Source: Paracentrotus lividus (Eukaryota > Echinodermata > Echinoidea > Camarodonta > Echinidae). From it: a stretch of 64,000 bases of DNA. The stretch is taken from contig CALNVZ010003433.1 in the NCBI GenBank assembly GCA_940671915.1, positions 23,945,536 to 24,009,535 of the forward strand, written 5' to 3'. The position numbers and the translations under genes are program-made. Positions 1 to 11,918 of the stretch are shown here, in pieces (within the stretch, counting starts at the first letter, position 1; every line of letters starts with the position of its first letter). The notes beneath the pieces were generated by a model. That model saw only the letters and a list, made by a program, of their open reading frames with translations, was not told the origin of the DNA and made no database searches.

Positions 1-367
1 GGTTCGTGAAAACGAAAGATGGCAGAGCTTGCACGGGAGACGGTCCGCGTAGCGCTGCGCGGACACTACGTAAAAACGCTCCTCAGCGCGAATATGACTT
101 TTATCGTTTTTACGAACCGTCCTACGACTTTCCTCTATGATTAACATCTATTTTTTAATTAAAAAAAAAAAATTTAACCCAAAAGAATTATATCACTGGA
201 TTCCTGAGGTAGTTTACTGTAACGATATCAAATTTTAAGTTACATCACCTACTTTTCCCTCTCCAAAATAGCGACACAAAAAAGGCTTATCTTTAAACGC
301 GTTTATCTCACAATTTATTTCGGTCCGCTAAAAGTCTCTCGGGACGGTTCGTAAAAACGGTGACGAT
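1..367. repeat. Partial element with inverted GGTTCGTAAAAACG motifs, cut by window start
   Basis: The motif GGTTCGTAAAAACG appears at 1-15 (one mismatch), inverted at 104-118, and directly at 346-360. A near-palindrome, GTCCGCGTAGC/GCTGCGCGGAC, lies at 43-64. Direct and inverted copies of one short motif suggest the end of an inverted-repeat DNA element whose other side is outside the window. No coding potential was seen. Confidence 0.4.
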
Positions 368-2330
368 TTGTACCTTAGTCTAAAACATGATAAATCACCT
401 TAACTGTTAAAAGAATGCATATCGAATTTCGATAAGTATTTATTAAATTATATCTACTGTACATGCAGATGCTGACTAACAAAGATTTAATCGTTAGCAC
501 GTGGAAAATACCCGCCATAAACTTCACCAAATGTCTGCCGAAGCTCTGGGGACAAGACTTGTTGTTAAGGGGGGATTATCGCGAATTCTGCAGACAACGA
601 TGAAATGCAAACAAAATCAGGATCTTCCCAAATTAGTTGGTTCCAAAAATCCATTCTTTCAACAGACTAATAAAATTTAATTACTTCATTAAAATCCTAG
701 GTTTACGACGAAATAATCATATTTCATATTCATGTTATCCCAACCATCAATGAAATATCTACATATCCTTGATATAATAATGAAAAAGCAAGTACTTACT
801 TCTGATTTCATCGAGACTTTTTGATGGTCGCAAAGGGTTTTGACATTCACGTACGCTAGATGTTGTTTACCAGCTGTTTTTCACAAATCTAAACTTATTG
901 GCGGCAAAAATTACCTAGGGCTTCTGCAACAGTTGTTATTTAAAAACCAAATTAGCGATCGATCACTAAAATGCAAGACCCATCCTTTTGGTATATTATT
1001 TAGAAAATCAAGCGTAGGAAAAATTAGTAAATCAATTTTTTAATCTCTGGTTAAGTATTCTTATTTTTAGAGGAACGAGAACGAGGTTCACCTATACCAT
1101 CCTAATGAAATTAAAATCTATGTTCAAAGAAGAAGAATCGCGAGGAAAAACGTGGCTCTCGAGACGAAACACAATTTCTCTTCACCTAAGAAATGGGAAC
1201 ACTTAAAATCTTAAACATCTTCTTGAGGGAGAGCGAGGGGCGTTGCCATGTTATCATCCTGTTGTTTTTGTCTTTTGTTTTGTGTAAACGAATCCGTATC
1301 CCTGACCAGACAAGTGGAATTCCTGAGGGGGGGGGCGGGAGAGAGGGTGGGTTTTTTTTTAGAGGGAGGGTGGTTTTTCCTCTAACATCTCTGACGGTTT
1401 TTTTTTTCTTTCTTTCTTTCTTTTTGAGAGAGAGAGAGAGTTTCAGAGTTCTTAAGGAAATGAAAGAATGGAGGAACTTTTTTTAAGTCCCTCTTTCTTT
1501 TTTACATATAATTCTTCCATATTCACAACCTAATATTTTATGTGATTCAAAAGAGTAAAATTTGTTGTACATTTGCGGTATTATAAAATGATCTATTAGT
1601 GGATATAATTATATGATGATTTGTGTTATGAATTATCTTTGTAGTAGATGAGTACAATGTACGTTATTAGATTGTTATGTTGTCATTATTTGGAGAAAAT
1701 AAAAAACATACTTTAAAAAACAAAAAAAAAATATTAGCCATTGATTGCTAATCATGCGATTGATTGCTAATAGCGATTGATAAACAGGGCCTGAATTCGT
1801 GTAACGGATAGGCCTATTGCCAACACCACATTTGAGGCAGTTCATGGATACAGGCCTACTGTAGGCCTACAACCGCGATTGATCGTTAACTATATTCTTT
1901 GTGTTACTGGCCTTGTGGACTGACAGACGGCGATCGTTGTGGCGACAATCGATAATTTCATAATTATAAGGAAAAGCACGATTATTAACTTCCATACGAC
2001 TCTATCTAAGCTAGGCTACAACAACAACATGTGGCACACTCACAACAGCAGATACGCCAGTTGTCGCAACAACGATCGCGGGACAGCCCTTTAGAGTCAC
2101 ATTCTGCTAGTCAGTCTTAGTGAGAAAAACATTTTTTTTAAACTGGATAAAGATTCTATTGCTATTAATTTGATTTTATGTTTATCATTTCAAATTCTGG
2201 GCTTTGAGAAAAGCATTTCATTTTTTAGAGACAGTGGACGGAGTGAGTACGTACAACCTTCACATCGATTGAAAGCTAATTAGCGTAGCATATACACACA
2301 AATAAATTCAATTTCCATAACAGTATTCAT
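368..2330. other. No gene recognised; low-complexity and AT-rich DNA
   Basis: Only short chance reading frames occur here. Poly-G, poly-T and GA runs lie at about 1326-1440. At 1735-1900 the words ATTGATTGCTAAT and AGGCCTA recur in a loosely palindromic pattern, without clear boundaries. I see nothing else. Confidence 0.5.
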
Positions 2331-2334
2331 AAAA

Positions 2335-2660
2335 AAGATGATCGAACCTCAACCAGGCAATCCTCCCAAATAGTCGAAACGTTACCCCTATTTTGAAGTT
2401 GCTGGTGAAATATATAAGGGAATCATGAACTACGGCCAGGCATGATTGGGTTCGCCTTTAGAAAACACCTTTGTATTGCTATGTCAGTAAATAGAACCCA
2501 TGTGTGCTAGAATTCTATTGTTATAAATGAAAGGGTAAATTCATTCAGCATTTAGCATTCCGTTAACATTTTCTGACGTCATCACCAGCGACTTCAAAAT
2601 AGGGGTAACTTTTCGAGTATTTGGAGGCTTGGATGATGTTTGATCACGCTTTTTAATGAA
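2335..2660. mobile_element. MITE-like inverted-repeat element
   Basis: Arms of about 75 bp face each other at 2338-2412 and 2575-2655. The best-conserved part of both is GTTACCCCTATTTTGAAGT, followed by YGCTGGTGA. The outer parts (GATSNTCRAACCT and CAATCCTCCCAAATA against their diverged partners) are also alignable. A perfect TGACGTCA palindrome abuts the right arm at 2574-2581. There is no reading frame of note, so I call a non-autonomous DNA element. The target duplication is unclear. Confidence 0.6.
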
Positions 2661-3139
2661 ATACTTTCTAGACGGACAATACAAAACGCTTAAATTGGAT
2701 ATTGTGTTATTATGTAAAATTTAGCTTTCGTTTTATTTGATATTGGGTTTCATTTCTCGGTCTAGTCGGTCTGCACAGAAACTGATCAAGAGCAAAATAT
2801 GATTTTAATGCCCCCCCCGCCCGCCCCCGCGCTTCTCTTGTTCTCCACGTTCGCTTGCATTCAAGTGATGACTCTCCGTTATGAGCACTCTGGTTAGTTT
2901 TGCAGGCACACTACAAACCCATGTTGTTCGCTTGTCTGCAGTTAAGAACTAGATTCGCCGTGTACTAATCTTCTGACACAGACAAGTGAATGTGGATTGG
3001 AGGCTAAAAGTGTCAAATTGAGCTCGTGCTTGCAGACTACTCTCTGGTCACGCTGCAATTTGAGGGGACAACGGGTTCGAGTGTGGACGCTCTGGTCCGT
3101 GCGACAATTTGGAACGAAATCAGGCACCATGGGTTCCAT

Positions 3140-3177
3140 GGACACGTGGTCCTGCTGCCGATACGGACCACGTGTCC
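3140..3177. repeat. Short inverted repeat of GGACACGTGGTCC
   Basis: GGACACGTGGTCC at 3140-3152 is followed by its exact reverse complement at 3165-3177, making a 13-bp stem with a 12-nt loop. Each arm is itself nearly palindromic around CACGTG. It lies in a GC-rich island (3040-3230) with no gene. It could be the centre of a small inverted-repeat element or a structured binding site. Confidence 0.45.
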
Positions 3178-3653
3178 GCTAAGACAGCGGGTCCTAGGGG
3201 ACAATTGGTCCGGTGACACCGGCCGCTGCCATCTTAATTTCATATTTTGTCAATTTATGTCAAACAATAGTCACAGGCTACTTTAAAATCCCCAAATAGT
3301 AAAAAAAAAAAAGTGCCCTTAAATAGTAAAAAAATTATATTACCACCCCCATATGATTAATCCCTATCAATAATATGGGGGAAATATGCAGTGTTGGTCA
3401 TAGATTCAATGGATCATATTTTATCCTCTTAATTCAGACAGGTGAAATCTGGGGAAGCAGGCTTCACCCTTTGAAACACCAAAATTTTGAAGAAAAAAAT
3501 TGCCCCCAAATGGGTAAAAATAACATAATGACACCCCCAACCCCACAGTAAAAATCTTAAAATATAAATATTACGATGACACCATTAAGATATGATAAAG
3601 CCTCGATTTTTAAAGAAATCAATACGAATTGCCTCAAACAAGAAACCCCCATA

Positions 3654-3956
3654 ATGAGGTTTTGTAGTGGAAGAAGTACCTAAGTCCATGATTGTAGTGG
3701 AAGAAGTACCTAAGTCCACGATTGTAGTGGAAGAAGTACTTAAGTCCACGATATGGTTTATTGATTATCGGAAATCAATAAGCACGAAGTTACTCAAATT
3801 TGGCATATATTATTCTTTTGTGATAAAAATCAACTCCACCAAGTTTGAATCTGAAATTTCAAAAAATGTGTGTGAGGAGTAATTTGAAATATTCAAACGC
3901 TTATATCTCAGAACTAGTATTATGTGACTTAAGTACTTCTTCCACTACACTCTTCA
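3654..3956. mobile_element. TA-flanked MITE with reiterated GTAGTGGAAGAAGTACCT motif (family D)
   Basis: Three head-to-tail copies of GTAGTGGAAGAAGTACYTAAG, spaced 33 bp, lie at 3664-3755. One inverted copy lies at 3927-3949. The outer ends read TA-ATGAGG and, inverted, TA-TGAAGAG, with a TA on each side (3652-3653 and 3957-3958) as the probable target duplication. Length 303 bp; no transposase. The terminal word TATGAAGAG is shared with the element at 58789-59455, whose internal motif is different. Confidence 0.6.
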
Positions 3957-3958
3957 TA

Positions 3959-4739
3959 TTGTCTTGTATAGTTCTGATTAATTTATTTAATCACAGTAAA
4001 ATCACTTAAAGGGGTCTTGTGTAAAACGATGACAATAAAAATAGACAAAAAACTAATCCATGGATCATACAAAAATATCCAAAAAGCAGAATTATGAATG
4101 ATGTAGACATTTTTCTTGATGCGATTCTATAGAGGGTTATAATTTGGCTAATAGAATATTGCAATGAAATGATTACGACAAAATATTAGACAATTCATAA
4201 CATAATGATTAAAAAATAATAATAAATTACTTTTATTATGATAACAATATTTCATTTGATATAACAAGATTTAAATATTCCAAAAGCATGAAATTTTCGT
4301 GGAGAAAATAAAATGATATTCGACAAGACTAATACAATTTTTTTTTAATGAAACGCGGGTATTAAGTATACATGTAATTTGGGCGAACGTTTTAGACCAA
4401 ACTATACTGGAACTTATTAGAAAAGTAGTCTAATGTTTATTTGCAAAGCTGTTATATTGAAACTTTAGAAACTAATGTCAAACAAAACAGAACAAACATG
4501 AAAAAAGAATTGACATTTACTTTAGATTTTTAAATGTCCATAAAAGGACCAAATTTTGAATTCTTCTCCCGACCATGACAATAAAGTATTTCAGATTATA
4601 ACGTATCTTTTGAAAGCTGCAATATCATTCCCCTCTGGGCTTGTGAAGAGAGCGATGAGATTGAGAGCTTCGAAAACAAAGGGCGGATTGAAGACACCAT
4701 AGGCCTATACGTGATTTGAAGACACCATAAGGGTAGATC
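3959..4739. other. AT-rich intergenic DNA, nothing recognised
   Basis: No reading frame, RNA gene or clear repeat is visible. GAAGACACCATA occurs twice at about 4690-4730, just before a GC-rich block. Confidence 0.5.
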
Positions 4740-5370
4740 CACCAGTCCAGTCTAACACCGTGCATGACCGCTTTGTGGACGGGTGTGGAGCGTTTTTTCC
4801 GTCCTCACACCATCCGAATACCGTCATCACAACGCCATTATACCGCCCTTACACCGGGTCTCAATCGACCGGTGCCTGCGATTCGTGCCCGGCGAAAATT
4901 TTGAGCATGCCCGGGCATGCTCAAAACATTCGCCAGGAATGAACCAAAGACAAAATCACGTGAACGTTTTTGACGATTCATCACCGACCCGCCGTGTACC
5001 ATCACCGGGTATCTACCGTGTCCCGCCGTTCGCATCAACCTGTTTTGCACGGTCGCGAACGGTGGAAAACGGTGAGTCACCAGGCGAAGAAAACAATTTT
5101 CTTTTTCTTGTCAGAGAGCGGTAAGGCCGGTGGGCAAGCGGTAATCGTTCGGACAAAATGAAAGCATGGACTACATAATGAGGACGGTCAGCCCGGTACC
5201 AGGCTGGCTAGGACCTGGTATAGACCCGGTATAGAACGATACAGACTCGGTGAAAATGATGAAAAATGCTATGTGGCCGGTGCCGTTCTGTTGCCGTGTT
5301 GCAAATTTCGGTTTTTCGGTGAACGGCGAATACCCGTTCATTTTACCCAGTGCATGTGACACCACCATAA
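4740..5370. repeat. GC-rich block with CCGGTG/CACCG words and a perfect 28-bp palindrome
   Basis: The block stands out from AT-rich surroundings and repeats ACCGTG, ACCGGT, CCGTGT and CACCGG in both orientations. At 4899-4926 a perfect palindrome is built from TTTTGAGCATGCCC and its reverse complement. Overlapping short frames here are chance products of GC content. It resembles the reiterated-motif elements elsewhere in the window, but I cannot define termini. Confidence 0.4.
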
Positions 5371-5745
5371 CGGGAGAACATTATGTCAAGAGGAGGGGAT
5401 AAATGATCCATGATTGATATATCATAGCCTCTCTGTCGTATAAGATTACTTTGAATTGTATATTGTGTTTTATATTGTGCATTGTCTTGATGATCCTAAT
5501 TGTCAGGATTATATTCCATGAAAGTATGAATTTGATTTTAAATTACGTTTAAAATTGATTTCTACGAAATTTCATGTCTTCACTCTCTAAAAGTGATTAA
5601 AATGATGAACGACATTGATACTAGTAATGAATGATAATTAATTTAATCATGGAATCCAAAAAAAATCTATTTAATAAAATGACTGATCACGGAAACCCTG
5701 GTTACTTGATTAGGGTATTTATGTTCTGATATGCTATGACAGTTA

Positions 5746-5995
5746 TGCGGCGGTCACAACTCGCCGTACCATCGACGTGCAACTCCCTACGATGGATTTC
5801 GTAGAAATTCGTGCAGCGGAGGTACCTCGCAGGTATAATGCATGTACGACGTACAGGAGGTTTTTACAATACCCTTACTACAGAAACGCAGGAATCGCAG
5901 AAGTTGACCCAAGACCTGTGCGTGCGTTGTACATGCAACGCAGGTTACGTTGATGGCACGTGCCCCGTAGCCTACGACGAGTTGTGACCGCCGCA
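5746..5995. mobile_element. TTA-flanked MITE (PIF/Harbinger type by target site)
   Basis: TIRs of about 24 bp: TGCGGCGGTCACAACTCG, then CCGTA on the left and the inverse of TCGTA on the right. TTA lies on both sides (5743-5745 and 5996-5998). Total length 250 bp with no coding capacity. A 3-bp TTA duplication with short TIRs is the usual pattern for PIF/Harbinger-derived MITEs; assignment to that superfamily is inference. Confidence 0.7.
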
Positions 5996-6012
5996 TTAGA
6001 CGAGTAACATAA

Positions 6013-7983
6013 GGGTGTTTTCGGTGGACTACGGAGGACCTTATCTAGAACGTTAGCATGGCGAAGAGCTATATTTTCAAAAGAGCTCAAAACCCCAAAC
6101 CCTGCATACTGATAGTACGGCGAAAAGAGGGCATGAAACTGGTATTTGCTTGAAACAACTGGGAAAGCGTATAAATTTCGAGAAACCGTGTGCAAAATCG
6201 AGCGTTTCCCATAGTTACCAGTGTAAGGTCTCCCGTACTCAAATCTACGACGTTATATTAACTTGAGGTGGAATTACGTTCTCGTTGAATCTAGAACGTT
6301 AATCTGGGTGGACTTAAGTCCTCAATGACCAGCCAATCAGAGAGGGCTTTAATAGGAATGTAAACATTCCCACGTGTGGTTTGTCGATGTCGCCAGCTCG
6401 TGCACCCAGGCCAGCGCTTTTCACTTGATTCATGTATGCTTTATAAGTTACAAGTAACATAGATTTTACGAGATCAAATCTTGCGGACGATGGAGGAGGA
6501 GACAGATTTCAAGGGGTCGATGATAAGTTATTTCACGTTCTTTTCGTATAATAGCGGTGATGTTTAGAATCAATTTATGCATTAATTAGGATAATATTTT
6601 ATGACAGAAAACGAAAGAAGTGAAATGTGGCTTGGTTGGTCGTTGAGCGAAAGTACTCCGCTGCATTTCAGGCATGGTGTTGTCTATAGAACGAAAAGAT
6701 AACATTGCATTGATTATGCAAATTACTGTATTGTTATGGCCATGCTGGGGCAGCATTTCTCAAAATTGTAATCCTTCGGGGCTCGGTGAATACTGCTCGA
6801 TATTCATGCTAGATGTACCAAAATCAAACTAAATTTAAAAATGAATTGTATAGTTATGGGCGTATTCTTGAGGGCCCACCGGGCAATGTCGAAGGGGCGC
6901 CGAGAAGATGGGGGGGGGAAGAGAAGAGAAATAAAATCAAGTAAAAGAACAAGAACGGAAAACACAGAAAGGGAACAAAATGGGAAGAGGAGAATTAAAA
7001 GAAAGGGAGAGAAAGAAAGAGGAAAGGGGTGGAGAGAAAAGGGGAAGGCATCAATTCGACCTTTAACTTAGGGCGCCAACTTGATCTTAAAAGTAGGGGC
7101 ACCAAATTAAGATTCAAATTAAGGGGGCCGAAATGACCTTAAACTAAGGGCGCGCAAACTGGATCTTAAACTTTAGAGGGCTTACATTAATCTTAGCCAA
7201 AGTGACCTAAAGCATAGGGGCAACCGAGTTCTATCTTAAATTTAAGGTCGCAAATTGACTTTAGCCATATAGGGTTCCCACAGCGACCTAGAACATAGGG
7301 CGCCAACTTGACCAGCAACATAGGGCACATAATATGTGATCGTAAATTTCTAATATATTGGTATTTTTATAATTCTCAAATTCCAAGCCGTCAACCTCTA
7401 GGGCAACTACACCGCCATCCCAACTAGATGTATTTTTTAAACAGTCAAAATATGGACGGTCAAAGTCTTTAAAGAAATCACCCCCCCCCCCCCGCTCAGC
7501 GCCCTCATCACCAATCCCCATGCGATGTATTGTAATATAGTCAAAATATTGAACTTACTGACAAAGCCGGACAAAATTGAACTCTATACCCCCCCCTCAC
7601 TGAGAGAGTGGCTGACGTGAAGAAGAAAAAAAAAACAACGCTTGGACTGCAGCTTTTTGCTCAAAAACAAAAACAAAACAAAAACAACACAACAACATAA
7701 AAAAAATCAAATAAAAAAATTTGTGTCCCCTCCCCCCTCTGTTCGGTAATGAAAACCTGGATTCGCCTCCGATATTCCGCAAGTTGAACTTCGAACCAGG
7801 AAGGGAAAGTGCAGCGGCTGGGGATTTCCCAAGTGGTGATGTCATACACAGAGTGCGGAGTCCGATAATTCTTCCCGTGTCGAAGGCCCAGTAGTACCCC
7901 TAGTTTTGAGCTATTTTGAAAATATAGCCCTTCATATGGCTAACGTTCTAGATTCCACCTCCCGTAGTCCAGCGAAAACACGC
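6013..7983. mobile_element. 2-kb inverted-repeat DNA element, no transposase seen
   Basis: The left arm 6013-6100 and right arm 7890-7983 are inverted copies. They share GTGTTTTCG, TGGACTACGG, TCTAGAACGTTAGC, GGCTATATTTTCAAAA and AGCTCAAAAC in matching order. A further TCTAGAACGTTA lies at 6289-6300. The interior holds a degenerate tandem repeat (7065-7320) and homopolymer runs, and no long reading frame, so the element is non-autonomous or decayed. Target duplication is not clear. Confidence 0.6.
7065..7320. repeat. Degenerate tandem repeat, units of about 35 bp
   Basis: About seven to eight irregular units follow the pattern CTTAAANTNAGGGGCRCCAAATTGA. Examples start near 7066, 7093, 7120, 7147, 7205 and 7292. 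A related run in opposite orientation (GTGCCCC words separated by TTTAA) occurs at 23060-23170. The units look like decayed simple repeat inside the surrounding inverted-repeat element. Confidence 0.5.
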
Positions 7984-8153
7984 TATTGTGTGTCTGTAGA
8001 TTTTCAAGTGAATTATCACAATAAATGACATCATTTTAATTGTAATGGCTAGATCTGTAAACCTCGCATTTGGGAAAAGTAGCAAATATTTACTGTTCTT
8101 AGACACTTCTCCCTTACTAGGAAAAGTTGATGATAAATCACGTCTTTATTATA

Positions 8154-8997
8154 CCGGGTGAGTCAAAAAAACTTTACACCTAGAAAAATGTCAATAAAAA
8201 GATAACTAATTTATAAACCCCAAATTATTATACATATTTTGAAAGAGTAACTCCCCCCGCATCTTCTGGTGCCATTTTTGTGTGATATGTTTTTACGCTT
8301 GGATGAACACGGTGCATTGTTTGCGAACATGTAAATTTCGAACTGTGCAAGGGTGGGGATGACATTGAAACAAAAAAGCTGACAAAAAAGCAACTCCATC
8401 ATAAATGAAATAAAATAACTTCGAAAAGAAAATGTTTTGAACCAAATTACTTGGAAAGGGTGTTGCTGCAGTTATTGAATAATCTTGTGTAAAAAATTAA
8501 ATTGTTTCATCAAGTAATCTATGAATGAGTACACATCAAAAATTAAACTGTCACTGACAGACCTAAAAAGGCCTCTTAATATTTGTTAAAAGTGATTATT
8601 TTGTCTTTGACGTGTGCTCAGTCATGCTCGACTCTACAGATCTATCTCATTTTCACACAGAATGTAGTCGATATGTTTAACAACGCTCCTGCCAAGTTAT
8701 TTAACGCAGGACGTTTTCGTTAAAAAGTTATGCTATTTCAATCAGGGTGGAGTTGCTTTTTTTTAATAGCTTTTTTTTGTTTTGATTTTACTCCTCCTTT
8801 TGCACAATTCAAAATTTACATGTTCGCAAACAATGCGCCGTGTTCATCCAAGTGTAAAGATATAACACACAAAATTGGTACCAAAAGATGCGGGAGAAGT
8901 TACTCTTTCAGAATATGTATAATAATTTGGGGTTTATAAATTGTTTTTTTTTTTATTGACATTTTTCTAGGTGTAAAGTTTTTTCTGACTCACTCGG
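8154..8997. mobile_element. TA-flanked fold-back element with TIRs of about 250 bp
   Basis: The arms 8154-8400 and 8735-8997 align over their whole length. The outer ends are CCGGGTGAGTCA and, inverted, CCGAGTGAGTCA, followed by AACTTTACACCTAGAAAAAT in both. TA flanks each side (8152-8153 and 8998-8999). The similar 63- and 69-residue frames in the two arms on opposite strands are products of the duplication, not genes. TA target and long TIRs suggest a Tc1/mariner-related non-autonomous element. Confidence 0.7.
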
Positions 8998-8999
8998 TA

Positions 9000-9689
9000 G
9001 ATCACGTCCAACAAAAACCCATGCTCGTCAACCCACTGGGTTAGACAGCAGGTTGTAATCAGAATTATTCAAACTACAATATATTAATCAACACCATTTC
9101 ATACATGCTGCAAAGAGCAGAAAAGGTTTTTCCCTATAATACATGCACTGTAATAATTAAATCGAGACTTTCTTTGCCAAAACAATAATCGCGATCCCGA
9201 TTTTATAAGTGCTCTCGCGATGTTTGTTAAAATGTGTAATGGAAAATATTTCCCTAGAACAAAGCCTGACCATTTGTAATCGGAAATATATCCCCAAGCT
9301 AAATAGCCTTGTTAGTTTCAGGAAGTATACCTTTTGCAGTTAATTTGCCATTTTGTTCAAAAATCACAAAGGTGAACAATGTCTTTAAAACAAAACAAAA
9401 CAAAATTTTAAAGTGTATCATATTTTACCCATGAAAAGCATTATGAATTGAAATCATACTTTTTATTCTAAATCGAGCACATTAAAAAAAACCATATAAT
9501 AATTTCCTTTAATAAGGAATTTACTTATACATGAGTTCCTTAATTAATTTTGAAGTCAATTCAATGAAACACTATTTCATTTGATTTTCGAATGATAAAA
9601 TAATAGATACCTTTTATATAACGATGACGCAAACATCACGTAATAATGACAAAATTGAGCATGATCGAATTTATATTAATAAAAAATAA
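9000..9689. other. AT-rich DNA, nothing recognised
   Basis: No gene, RNA or bounded repeat can be supported between the fold-back element and the SINE tail. Confidence 0.5.
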
Positions 9690-9941
9690 AATAATAATAA
9701 TAATAATAATAGTGTTTTCTTTACCCAGGGTAGGCACTTCAATTTTGACAACTGCTCTTCCAACGGGCCCTGCGTAACATGAAATGTTATTATTATCCCT
9801 CTCCATTCCCAAATACCGAGCGCCTGGCGAGAAGGCAGAGGGTCCCATTTTTAAAGTCTTTGGTGTGACCCGACCGGGGATCGAACCCACGGTCTCCCGT
9901 TCATGAGGCAGACGCTCTACTGATTGCGCCAAGTCCGGTTA
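9690..9941 (-). mobile_element. tRNA-derived SINE with (ATT)n tail
   Basis: Read on the minus strand, the head (about 9941-9870) resembles a tRNA. It has an A-box-like TGGCGCAATCAGTAGAGCG, an anticodon-arm region around TCTGCCTCATGAAC, and a perfect B box GGTTCGATCCC. It is followed by a SINE body of about 150 bp and ends in (ATT)n at 9690-9712. The 98-residue open frame across it is read-through. Pol III promoter boxes imply RNA polymerase III transcription of active copies; this copy's state is unknown. Confidence 0.8.
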
Positions 9942-10954
9942 AAAGGAATTATTTGCTTTCTTGTATATACTTAAAACTATAATATAATTATTTGGATTGC
10001 TGATCAAAAAGACTTTATATGTTCACTTTATTCTACCTGTCTTTACAAAACCAACACTGAAATTACACATTCAAAATAAAAGTTTGTATCCAGTAGACCC
10101 TATCCAAAATAAAAGTTTGTATCAAGTAGTTCATATCATTTACAATGTCATTTATGGATTATTTTATGTTCTATAAAATTCAATTCAATAAAAAAAAGGC
10201 ATTTAATGATATACAAAGATGATTCAGATATTGACAATCGCATATGATATAAATATGTTTACATATTTATAGGCACAGTAAATAATTTATAAGCACAGTA
10301 AATAATTCATAAATGGCAATTAGAAAACCAGAAATGGCATGCAAATACAATGCACAAGATGTTGTAAGAATCGAAATATACATGGGGAAAAAAAAATATA
10401 TCAAATGAATGTAAAGATCAAAATAGATACAATCCAAACAGCCGACTTGAGGAGAGGAAACTTATGCAAACCTGTGATGATCAGGGATGATGATAAAAAT
10501 CATAAGAAAAGAAAAGTTGTGTAAAATTCATTTTTATATTAACTACAAAAAGGACATGCATGCTCTTTAAAAAGCTTTTTCATCTGACTTTCAAATTGTT
10601 TATAAGTGTGCATACAGGAAAGGAATATAATTTACATTGTATCAGAAGCAACAATGTCTGACACATACGGCAATTTAAACATGATTTTGCATATTTTTGT
10701 ACACAGTGCTAGTCTCCATTCCTCGGAGTTAGGGAAATATAAGCCTGTATACAAGATACAAAAATATGTAACTTAAATACATTGATTTGATACATGCTCT
10801 TTCATAATATAAATATAACATAATCTGAATCCTTAATTTAGGTTACATAGGAGTTATTTTTTATTTTGGTTATGATATAATATACATACATATACATAAC
10901 ACAGCATATGTACATATGTAAATATGTACAAACATGTATAAACGTGTGTGTAAT
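9942..10954. other. AT-rich DNA with small tandem duplications only
   Basis: CAAAATAAAAGTTTGTATC occurs twice (about 10072-10090 and 10105-10123), and GCACAGTAAATAATT twice (about 10273-10306). No gene is recognisable. Confidence 0.5.
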
Positions 10955-11000
10955 ATTATATTATATATAATAATATATATATTTATATATATATATATAT

Positions 11001-11032
<32 letters not shown>
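10955..11032. repeat. (TA)n microsatellite
   Basis: Interrupted TA dinucleotide run immediately left of the hairpin at 11032-11144. A second short TA run lies at about 11200-11230. Confidence 0.85.
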
Positions 11033-11144
11033 ATAGAATGTTTCTCACCTGCTGATGTGCCTACCCGGGTTGATCGCCCTGATGATCGCCGATGAGGCGT
11101 GAAACCCGGGTGGTAGCACATCAGCAGGTGAGAAACATTCTATA
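11032..11144. repeat. Perfect-arm hairpin element with hammerhead-like words in the loop
   Basis: The arms 11032-11060 and 11116-11144 are exact 29-bp reverse complements, running from TATAGAATG to GATGTGC. Inside them CTACCCGGGTT (11061-11071) and AACCCGGGTGGTA form a second stem. The apical part contains CTGATGA, a CGCC-GATGA-GGCG stem-loop, then GAAAC next to the CCCGGG stem, which is the order of a hammerhead core. However, the 10.1/11.1 pair would be U-U and stem I almost absent. Perfect arms imply recent insertion or conversion. Confidence 0.6.
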
Positions 11145-11734
11145 ACGCTCTGCTTTTCCAGCATAGAAGCATTTTTGCCGAACTTGAATACATATACACT
11201 ATAATATATATATATAGTTATATATATAGTATATAGTAATCATTGTAATCCGATATACATGTATGGATATACGCATTTATTAAAGGTCCATATACAAAGT
11301 ACATATCCCATTATATCAGTCGATCATTACAGATCATTATTCATTAATTACAAAACAAAATTCATTAAAAAATATTGTTGTAAAATACATTAATCTATCT
11401 CATTAAAGCAATATCACATTACATCAATAGTCATTACACATTTTCCCTATTATACATTAATCAAGATCATTCAAGTAATTTCTCAATATATCAATAAATC
11501 ATTACACCATATTCATATATAATACATCAATCATGCTCAATCGAGCAATATTACATTGCTTCAAAACGATTACACATTATTCATATGACAATCAAGATCC
11601 AGCCGTGAAAGCCCTATTCATGTCATTCGTGTAATGTCTTAATCAAAATTTTTACTGGAAAATTGAATGCCACGTTTAAATAATAAGAAGTATACTGAGT
11701 ACTTTTTTATTGACGTCATTTATTTCATTCCTAT
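11145..11734. other. AT-rich DNA with CATTA/TCATT words, no gene
   Basis: A loose reiteration of ATCATTA(C/T)A and ACATTAATC runs through 11310-11570. No unit boundaries or reading frame can be supported. Confidence 0.4.
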
Positions 11735-11906
<172 letters not shown>

Positions 11907-11918
11907 TTTATTTATTTA

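Noticed and set aside
3664..3755. Three regular 33-bp repeats resembling a CRISPR array
   Set aside because: The genome is animal, there are only three copies, the spacing is direct tandem repetition, and an inverted copy at 3927 shows this is a MITE.
6841..7071. 76-residue Lys/Arg/Glu-rich plus ORF
   Set aside because: It is a translation of a purine-rich tract, with no homologous domain and no splice context.
7872..7985. Coding exon in the right arm at 7.9 kb
   Set aside because: The sequence is the inverted copy of 6013-6100 and has no sustained frame.
8211..8939. Two similar proteins of 63 and 69 residues on opposite strands
   Set aside because: They arise from the two inverted arms of one fold-back element.
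9636..9932. 98-residue minus ORF as a protein
   Set aside because: It is read-through of a tRNA-derived SINE and its ATT tail.
9870..9941. A functional tRNA gene
   Set aside because: A and B boxes are present, but cloverleaf pairing is imperfect by eye and it is fused to a SINE body and ATT tail.
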